64,000 bases of DNA from Caenorhabditis elegans (Eukaryota; Nematoda; Chromadorea; Rhabditida; Rhabditidae). The stretch spans positions 13,330,001 to 13,394,000 of the forward strand of contig NC_003279.8 in assembly GCF_000002985.6 (NCBI RefSeq), written 5' to 3'. The translations under genes and the position numbers were made by a program. Numbering within the stretch: the first letter of the stretch is position 1; each line of letters begins with the position of its first letter. Positions 56,952-64,000 of this stretch are shown here, piece after piece. A model generated the notes under the pieces. The model worked only from the letters and a program-made list of their open reading frames with translations, ran no database searches and was not told the DNA's origin.

Positions 56952-57831
56952 TTTTTCTCACATTTTTTTTGCTCGAAATTTTAAATTTTCCGTTTTTCTT
57001 TTACCTTTTCTGTACATTTTGTACATTTACTCCATGATTTTTGTTCAATTTCTCGCTAATAATAATCATTCCAAGAATTTTTGATTTTTTTTTGTGTTCA
57101 GTTTCAAAGCATTTACTTGGTTTTAACCGCAATTGTCTTTATTTCTGCTTAAATTTCCATTTTTTAGATCGAAAATTAAATTAAAAACTGGAAATTTCTG
57201 AAAACTCTAGTTATTTGAAAGATTTTTCGCAAAATTTTCAGATTTTCAGCAATTTTTTCTACCCATGTGTGGATATACGCAGTTCGTGTACTCCCCGTGG
57301 AGAACTTTTCCGAGTTTTCAGTTAAAATGCTTGATGTTTGACCATTTATTTTCGCCTATTTTTTTCAGGTTTTGCATTAAAATCGGTATTTTATCCCTAT
57401 TTTTTTTAATCTTTTATGTGGAAAATCGATTGTTCTTCTGCTGGAAAACTATAGAAATTAAGAATTCCTTGTTTTCAAGAGTTAATAAATTAATTTACAT
57501 TTAAAATACTATGAATTAACGATTTTAACCTTAATCTCAAAAAAAATCAGCGGGAATTGTTCAAAAATTGAGGAATTTCAGTCAGAAGTTGTGAAATCTT
57601 CTCCTCGTGGAGTACACAAGCATAGTAAATCGACACGTGGTCGTGCTAGACGTTTATTCTTCCATTTTATATGAAATTTCAATTTTTTGCGGAAAAATAT
57701 TTTCAAATTTGCTGGAAATCTGAAATTTTTGCCAAAACAATTTTGTTTTTCGTCAAATATTTTCTCTGAAAAGTGACAAAAATCAGCCAAAATCATTCAA
57801 AATTCTTGAATTTTCCAGAAGCCATCACAAA
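56952..57831. other. Gap between the rtf2-like gene and oxa-1
   Basis: It contains a GTCGATTTACGCAGCTCGTG palindromic element (57264-57637) and the acceptor TTTTCCAG ending near 57818, 13 bases before the oxa-1 ATG. The spacing is longer than in a typical worm operon. No other coding sequence seen. Confidence 0.6.
57264..57637. repeat. GTCGATTTACGCAGCTCGTG palindromic element
   Basis: Left CATGTGTGGATATACGCAGT with TCGTGTACTCCCC; right TCGTGGAGTACACAAGCATA and GTAAATCGACACG. The long AT-rich spacer is itself partly self-complementary. Confidence 0.75.
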
Positions 57832-60800
57832 ATGTTATCAGTTTCAATACGAACGGCAGCAGCTTCATTCCGACTTGCTCCAACACGTCTTCGGCTCATT
57901 CGTCCTGTGATTGCCACGTGTCAAACGAGAAATATCTCTTCAAATGACGTATTCAAAATCACTGAAAGTGCATCAATTCCTGATTTACCACCACTTCCAA
58001 CTCCTCCAATACCTGGAATGTCTGTGGATGAGCTCATTGCTTCTGGAGCATCTGTACTGGAAGAACTCGGATTATGGACGTGGTGGAAACCATCTTCGTA
58101 TTTTAGATGGGCTCTTGAAAGTTCGTTTTGCGAGAATTTTCGAGGAAGATTCTGTTAAAAGTGGTTTAGACCAGCGGTTTTCATACGAAAAACGCTTAAA
58201 ATTGACATTTTTTAGCCAAAAAAAAATGAATGAATTTGAATAAAAATGAACTTTTTGTAGAGATTTTTGAAAAAAAAAACTAAGCGAAAAAAAACTCATA
58301 GCAAATTTCCATTTTTGAGGCTCATTTTTAAGTTTTTAGAGCGAAAATTGGAGGTTTTAGTTAAATTTTTCCATTTTTTTTTTCGAAAGTTTTACAATAT
58401 TTTTTTCTATTTTCGGTAGTTTGTAGAGAAAACCGAAAAAATGCCCTAAACGCATAAGAAACAAAATAATTTTCTTCTAAAAAGAAGAAAAATGGACAAA
58501 ATTTGAAGTTATTTTTTCGAAAAATCTAAATTTTTTTCGGAAAACCAACACCCGTCATCCTAATACATAGAAATTTTTTTAAAAAAATCGGTTCAAATTG
58601 ATAAATTTTCTATTTTCGAGGCATTCACGTGCACCAATTTGTTTTCATAGTTAAAGACCATTTTACGAAAAAAAACGTACATTTTTTTGGAAAATTGGAG
58701 CCAAAAAATTAGAATAATTAATCTTTCCAAAATTTTTTGTTGCAAAATTCAATTTAATTTACAGTTTTTCTTTTTTTTTATCACGGCTTCCAAACTCTTT
58801 TTTTACTCAAAATTAGAAAAAAACAACGCAAAAAATCTAAATTTTATCAGAGTTCCAACACTTCATCCTAATACATAGAAAATTTTAAAAAAATCGGTTC
58901 AAAATTATCAATTTCTAATTTTCCAGGCATTCACGTGCACCTTGACATTCCCTGGTGGGTTACAATCGTTGCAGCTACAGTAACCCTTCGTGCTCTTTTA
59001 ATCGGTGTCCCCGTAATGTCTCAGAAGCTTGTGGCAAAACAATCAATGTATCGAAAGGAAATGAACGAATTCCGTGATCGAATTGATGAAGCTCGTAAAG
59101 AAAATAATCAACTTCTTCAACAACAGATTCTTCTGGAACAACGAGATTTTCTTCGATCAAAAGATATTCGATTGGGTCGTCAATTTATGGTTATGGCTGC
59201 AAATGGAGCTGTATTTGCTACTCAATTCTTTGCAATTAAAAAGATGGTAGTTGTCAATTATCCTGGATTATCTACTGGTGGAACATTATGGTTTACTGAT
59301 TTAACAGCAACTGATCCATATTATGCACTTCCATTCATCTCTGCAGCTACTATGGCTTTGGTGACAAAAGTTGGAATTGAAATGGGTACATCAGCTGATC
59401 AAATGCCACCAATTATGCGTGCATTTATGACTTATGGTCTTCCTGTTGTTATTTTTGGAGTTTCTTCACAATTTGCTACGGTACGAGAGCCCAAAAGTTG
59501 TGATTTGAATATAAAAATTCCATTAAAAAGTGATAGAATTTAGAAAATTTGAAGAAAAAAAAAATTACGATGAAATCCGTAAAAATCAGGAGTGGGCAGT
59601 GTTTATTCCGGCAATTTACCGATTTTCCTGAAATTTTCAACTCCGGCAATGTGCCGATTTTCCGGCAAATCAGCAAAAAATAATTGTACATTTTGAAATT
59701 TTGAAATTTCAGATAAAATAAAATTCCAAATTTAAAATAATTTAAGAGCAAAATATGAAAAATCTTTCCAAACAAATCACCTTTTTTGTTTTAAAATTGT
59801 ATTTTCCTTAACAATAAAAATTTTGTTTTTTCAGGGTCTATGCGTATATTGGACAGCTTCCAACGCTGTTTCGTTGATCTACGCGGCCGCATTCAAAGTT
59901 GACGCGATTCGAAAAATATTTGGAATTCCACCAGTTGTACCACTTCCACCGAGTGCCGTCCAAAAGAATGCCATCTCACAAGTCTTGAAATCTTATAAAG
60001 GTAGTTTAATCGAATTAAATGAAAAATATACGAAAATTTTGAAAAAATAAACGGAAAAATAACTTTTATTGGAAAAAAGTAAAAAAGTACTATAATATTG
60101 AAAAAAAAAATTCTGTAATTCGAAAAAAGTACCATAGTTTGTTTTTTATTTGAAAAAAATTAAAATTTTGGAACAAAAATATTCCAAAAATATATATTTT
60201 TTAAAAATTGTATTAAAAAAATACTAATAAATTAAATTAAAAATATTTTATCTGAAAATTTAAATTTTGAAATTAAAATCCTATGAAAAAAATTGTATGC
60301 TTCTAAACTATCCACGAAATTTCCCAATTTTTCGATTTTTTTCAAAAAAAAAAAATTATTTTGAATTTTTAAATAATTTAGTACTTTTTAAATTCAAAAA
60401 ATTACTGTAACATTGAAAGAAATTTGAATTTCTAGGCATAAAGCTCTGAATCTTGAAATTTTGAAAAAAAAACTCCGAAATTCTCTCTGAAAATAAAAAA
60501 AAAAATTCGTAAAATATGCTAAATTTTAAAGAAAAAAATAAAGTTTTATAATTCGAAAAAATATCAAAAAATTGTTTGAAAAAAAAACTAAACATTTCAA
60601 AATTGAACGATTTAATAAAATAATTCAAAATTTCGGAAAAAATACTAAAATATTTGAAATTTCGATAAAGAAAATCCAGAAAATTTGTAAAGTAAAGTAA
60701 GCTTTTTTTTTTAAATAAAAAGTGCTTAAGAATATTTTACTCATCGAAATTTCGAAATTTTCGCTTTTTTTCAGCTAAAAAATTAATTTTTTTAATTTTT

Positions 60801-60968
60801 AGAATATTCTAGAACTTTTTTTTCCATTTTTCCAAATTTTAAATTCGAAAACCAAATCAAATTGGCCCATTTCCAGACAACAAAGCAATTCCTCCATCGA
60901 TGGCTGATCTCCGACAACGTGATGCTTCATCATTCAAAAAAGCGGGACGTGGAAAACCAATTACGTAA
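57832..60968 (+). CDS. oxa-1: Oxa1/YidC/Alb3-family mitochondrial inner-membrane insertase
   Basis: The exons are 57832-58120, 58927-59480, 59835-60000 and 60877-60968, giving 366 residues. Residues 1-35 are Arg/Ser/Ala-rich without acidic residues (SIRTAAASFRLAPTRLRLIR), a mitochondrial presequence. The insertase domain starts near residue 100 (HVHLDIPWWVTIVAATVTLR), with a long charged matrix helix (NEFRDRIDEARKENNQLLQQ) before further membrane segments (PYYALPFISAATMALVTKV, MTYGLPVVIFGVSSQF, CVYWTASNAVSLIYAAAF). The C-terminal tail is basic. In the family it inserts mitochondrially encoded and some imported proteins into the inner membrane. Intron 1 contains a decoy copy of the exon 2 start. 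The symbol is from recalled homology and map position. Confidence 0.92.
58545..58945. repeat. Duplicated intron 1/exon 2 junction of oxa-1
   Basis: CATCCTAATACATAGAAA, AAATCGGTTCAAA-TT and GGCATTCACGTGCACC occur at 58555-58637 and at the true junction 58870-58942. In the upstream copy the acceptor TTCCAG has become TTCGAG. Confidence 0.85.
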
Positions 60969-62138
60969 TGATTTGATGACGTCATCATGAATTCTTAATT
61001 TTTTCCGCATTTTTTCGATATTTTTGTTTTTGGTAGATTTTCAGACTTATAGGCTCTTGTTTTTATATTTTATTAGGATCCTGAGTTTTTTTTTACATTA
61101 TTGTTTTTTGTTAATTTTCAATTTTTTCCCCAAAAAATTGTTTTTTGGAACGAAAATTAATCATAATTATCGATTGTTATCATTTTAAAATTTTAAACAA
61201 TTTTTTTTTTGAAATCGATTTATTTTTTCTAGAAAATATTATTGGGTAAACACATCCGATTTCAAAATATTTTTTTTTTCATCAGAAATTTCGCAATAGT
61301 AGGCGGAGCCTCACTGAGTCATGGCAAGAGAAATAGAGAAAAAAAGAGAGAAAAGTGACAAAGAATTGCTGATTTTATTTCAGTTTTTGGCAATTTTTGC
61401 TCAGATTTGTACATTTTCTGTTGATTTTTTAATTAAAAAAAATCGATGCTTGAGATAAAAATTTATTTTTTTTCCGATTTTCTGATAAAAAATATTTTTC
61501 CAAAATTTAAAATTTATTTTCATATTTTAAGACCATTTTACGAAAAAAAAACGTACATTTTTGGGAAATTGAAGCCAAAAACTTACATCCAAAAAACAAT
61601 TTTTCCGAAATTTTTTGTTGCAAATTTCAATTTAATTTAAAATTTTTCTTTCTCTTGAAAATGGAAGAAAAAAGTGCAAAAACCTCTACCGCTGTGCGTT
61701 GTCGATTTACGCAGCCTGTGTACTACACGTGGAGAAGCTGTTACACTTTTTTGCGGAAATTCTAGATTTAGGGCAATTTTTTTTGGATATAACTTTGAAA
61801 TTTCAGGTTGTCTTTTTTTGCAGTGTTTTAGGTACAAATCGGTTAATTTTCTGCTGGAAAACTACAAATTCTCAGCTTCCAGTAGTTTTGAGCATTAAAT
61901 TCGAATTTTTTTATCTAAAAAATTGAAAAAAGGCGATAAATTGGCGATTTGAACGGTAAATTCAAAAAAAAATTAGCAAAATTAGCCCAACATCAGGCAT
62001 TTTAGCAAAAATTTCAAAATCTTCTCCACGCGGAGTACACGAGCCGCGTAAATAATCGGCACACGGCCGTGTAAGAGGTTTCACGGTCATTTTTTCACAA
62101 ACTGAAAATTATTTCAGAAAAATCGGAATTTTCCAAGG
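60969..62138. other. Gap between oxa-1 and the ESCRT-III gene
   Basis: AT-rich. It contains a copy of an oxa-1 intron 1 block (61525-61650) and a palindromic element (61693-62064). The acceptor TTATTTCAG ends near 62117, 21 bases before the next ATG. No gene seen. Confidence 0.6.
61693..62064. repeat. GTCGATTTACGCAGCTCGTG palindromic element
   Basis: GTCGATTTACGCAGCCTGTG with TACTACACGTGGAGAAG at the left; CTTCTCCACGCGGAGTACAC with GAGCCGCGTAAATAATCGGC at the right. Confidence 0.75.
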
Positions 62139-63929
62139 ATGAACATTTTCTCGAAGCCCGATCCAAAAGGTGAGTTTTTTTTTCGAAAAAATAATTTTTT
62201 AATCAATTTTCCCACCTAAAACCCGTTTTTCTTCGATTTTCAAAAAAAAAAGCCCTTCAATTTGTTACAGAGCTCGAAAGAGCCAATAAACGAGAACTTC
62301 GAAAAACGAATCGAGATCTTGAATCGGATCGTCGTCAAATGGATCGAAGAGAAAAAGAATTGGAACAAGAAATTAAGAAATTAGCTGCAAAAGGACATAA
62401 TGATGCGGCAAGACATTTGGCCAAACAGCTTGTTCAGCTGAGAAATCAAAAGACTAAAAGTATTGGAATGAGTGCAAGAATTAGTGGAGTACAGGCACAA
62501 AATTCGTACGTTTTTTTGATGGAAATTCTAGAAAAAAAGGAAAAAATATCAATTTGGAATAATTTCAATAAAACAACTTTTTTTTTAGAATAAATATAAA
62601 TTTTAGAAACTTTTGAATCAGACAGCTTTTCGTATTTTCAGAAAAAATTTTAATTTTTGGAATCTAATATTTCGAGACATTTTTTTTATTCGAGTTAAAA
62701 AATTAAAATTTTTTTTTCGTTTTTTCAACTTTTGGAATTTTCAGATACTTTTTAAAAAAATGTCAAAAATAAAAAATTTTTTTTAAAGGTTTCCGAATTT
62801 TCAAAATTTTGTATTATTTTTCTCAGAAAATTTGCAAGTTTTTTTAAATTTAGAAATTTCCGAGATTTTCACATAATTTCAAGTTTCAATGCTGATGGAA
62901 TTTTCAAGCCTTTGGAATTTGAATTTCTGTAATTTTCAGAAAGTTTTTGGTTTTTAGAATTCAGAATCTCTTTTCAAAAATTTGAATTTAAAAAAAAATT
63001 TTTTTTTTTTGAAACTCTTAATTTATTTCAAATATTCAAAAAAAACCAACAAAAAAATCTGAAATTTTCAAAAAATTTAACACTTAAAAATTCCAATTAT
63101 TCGTTTTAAATACTTTCTGAAGTACTTTTTTTAAAGATTTTTCAGAAATTTTCAAATAATTCTACAGTTTTAAAAATTCAGAACTTTCAGGCATTTTCAG
63201 ACTTTTCGAATTTCCGGCAAATTTGAATTTTTCAGCTATAAAAATTTTATTTTCGAAAAAATTTCCAAGTTTTTTTTTTTTTTGGAAATTTGTATGTTGC
63301 TTTTTTTAATTTACGAAAAAAATGAACTGAAAAATTCAAAATTTTGAAATTCAAAATTAAAATAAAAACATCAATCCTTTTGCAGACATATGCAAAGTAT
63401 GGCTAAAATGGGCTCTGCAATGGGAACAACTGTCAAAACAATGAAAGCAATGAATGCTCAAATGCCATTGGAAAAAGTTGCCGCAAATATGAGAGAATTC
63501 CAAATGGCTCAGGAAAAAATGGGACTTACTGAAGAGGTTTGTACCTAAGTTTTTAATTTTTTTTTGAAATTTTTTCTGTGAAAATCTGATTCTAAAAATT
63601 AATGTAGGTCTAGGCAGGCAGCTAGGCATTTTCGTGCCTACACAAAAATCTTGAATGTTTAATTTTCCAGATGATGAACGACACTCTTGACTCGATTCTC
63701 GACGCACCTGGAGACGCCGACGAACAAGACGCTATCGTGAATCAAGTTCTCGATGAAATTGGAATTGAGATGAATTCAAAGGTAGATATATCGATTTTTA
63801 ATGATTTTCCAATCACAAAATCTCAAATTTTAGCTTGCAAATGTCCCTGCTCTTCCCACAAAGGTTTCCAGCACTGCTCCGGCTGATTTCGATGATCTCG
63901 AAGCTCAATTGGCAAGACTCAGAAGTTGA
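62139..63929 (+). CDS. ESCRT-III subunit, CHMP2B/VPS2 type
   Basis: The exons are 62139-62169, 62271-62505, 63386-63536, 63671-63781 and 63834-63929, giving 207 residues, the usual CHMP2 length. After a short N-terminus (MNIFSKPDPKEL) comes the long basic helical hairpin (EKELEQEIKKLAAKGHNDAA, then KQLVQLRNQKTKS). Next is a methionine-rich helix (MGSAMGTTVKTMKAMNAQM) and the acidic, autoinhibitory C-terminal helices (NDTLDSILDAPGDADEQD, VNQVLDEIGIEMNSK). The last residues DFDDLEAQLARLRS are a MIT-interacting motif that recruits VPS4. QKTKS and VNQVLDEIGIE place it nearer CHMP2B than CHMP2A. In the family it acts in endosomal sorting and membrane scission. AATAAA at 63983 is the poly(A) signal. 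Confidence 0.93.
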
Positions 63930-64000
63930 TTTCTGTACATAATATTTCTTTTGTTTTGTAAATACCATGATTTTAATTGAAGAATAAATGCTTCCGATTG

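Noticed and set aside
63357-63707. 116-codon minus-strand ORF
   Set aside because: Antisense shadow of the CHMP2B-type exons 3 and 4.

Overview
This window is nematode nuclear DNA, almost certainly Caenorhabditis elegans. The signs are AT-rich sequence, many 43-60 base introns with TTTTCAG acceptors, GTAAGT/GTTTGT donors, operon-like gene spacing and several nematode palindromic repeat families. Recalled gene order (snr-2, ola-1, sptf-3, oxa-1) points to the right half of chromosome I; that placement is from memory, not from a search. No complete virus, plasmid, CRISPR array or bacterial-type system is visible.

Left part (1-9 kb): the end of a soluble guanylate cyclase (probably gcy-35) runs rightward. 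An antisense gene and a tRNA-Gly(UCC) lie just upstream, perhaps nested in its intron. Two leftward genes follow: a Barentsz/CASC3-type exon-junction-complex protein and an MSP-domain protein with a helical tail.

9.4-28.7 kb: four rightward genes sit head to tail with operon-like gaps: snr-2 (SmB), ola-1 (Obg-like ATPase), a small WW-domain protein, and a large proline-rich WAC-type WW protein with an internal alternative first exon. The theme is RNA splicing and expression.

30-37 kb: leftward sptf-3, an Sp1-like zinc-finger factor with glutamine-rich N-terminal exons, convergent with the WW gene.

37-53 kb: about 16 kb poor in genes, holding microsatellites, MITE-like elements, a large inverted repeat with a coding-like exon, promoter-like blocks, and a gene that may use two alternative terminal exons 6.5 kb apart.

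54-64 kb: rightward rtf2-like, oxa-1 (mitochondrial insertase) and a CHMP2B/VPS2-type ESCRT-III gene.

Exon models were built by hand from reading frame, splice consensus and family knowledge. For complete models the exon lengths sum to whole codons. The best unexplained items are the layered palindromic elements (one with 9-base and one with 6-base flanking duplications), two start codons each isolated in a three-base coding exon, the shared-first-exon gene, and a hidden in-frame intron in the MSP gene.
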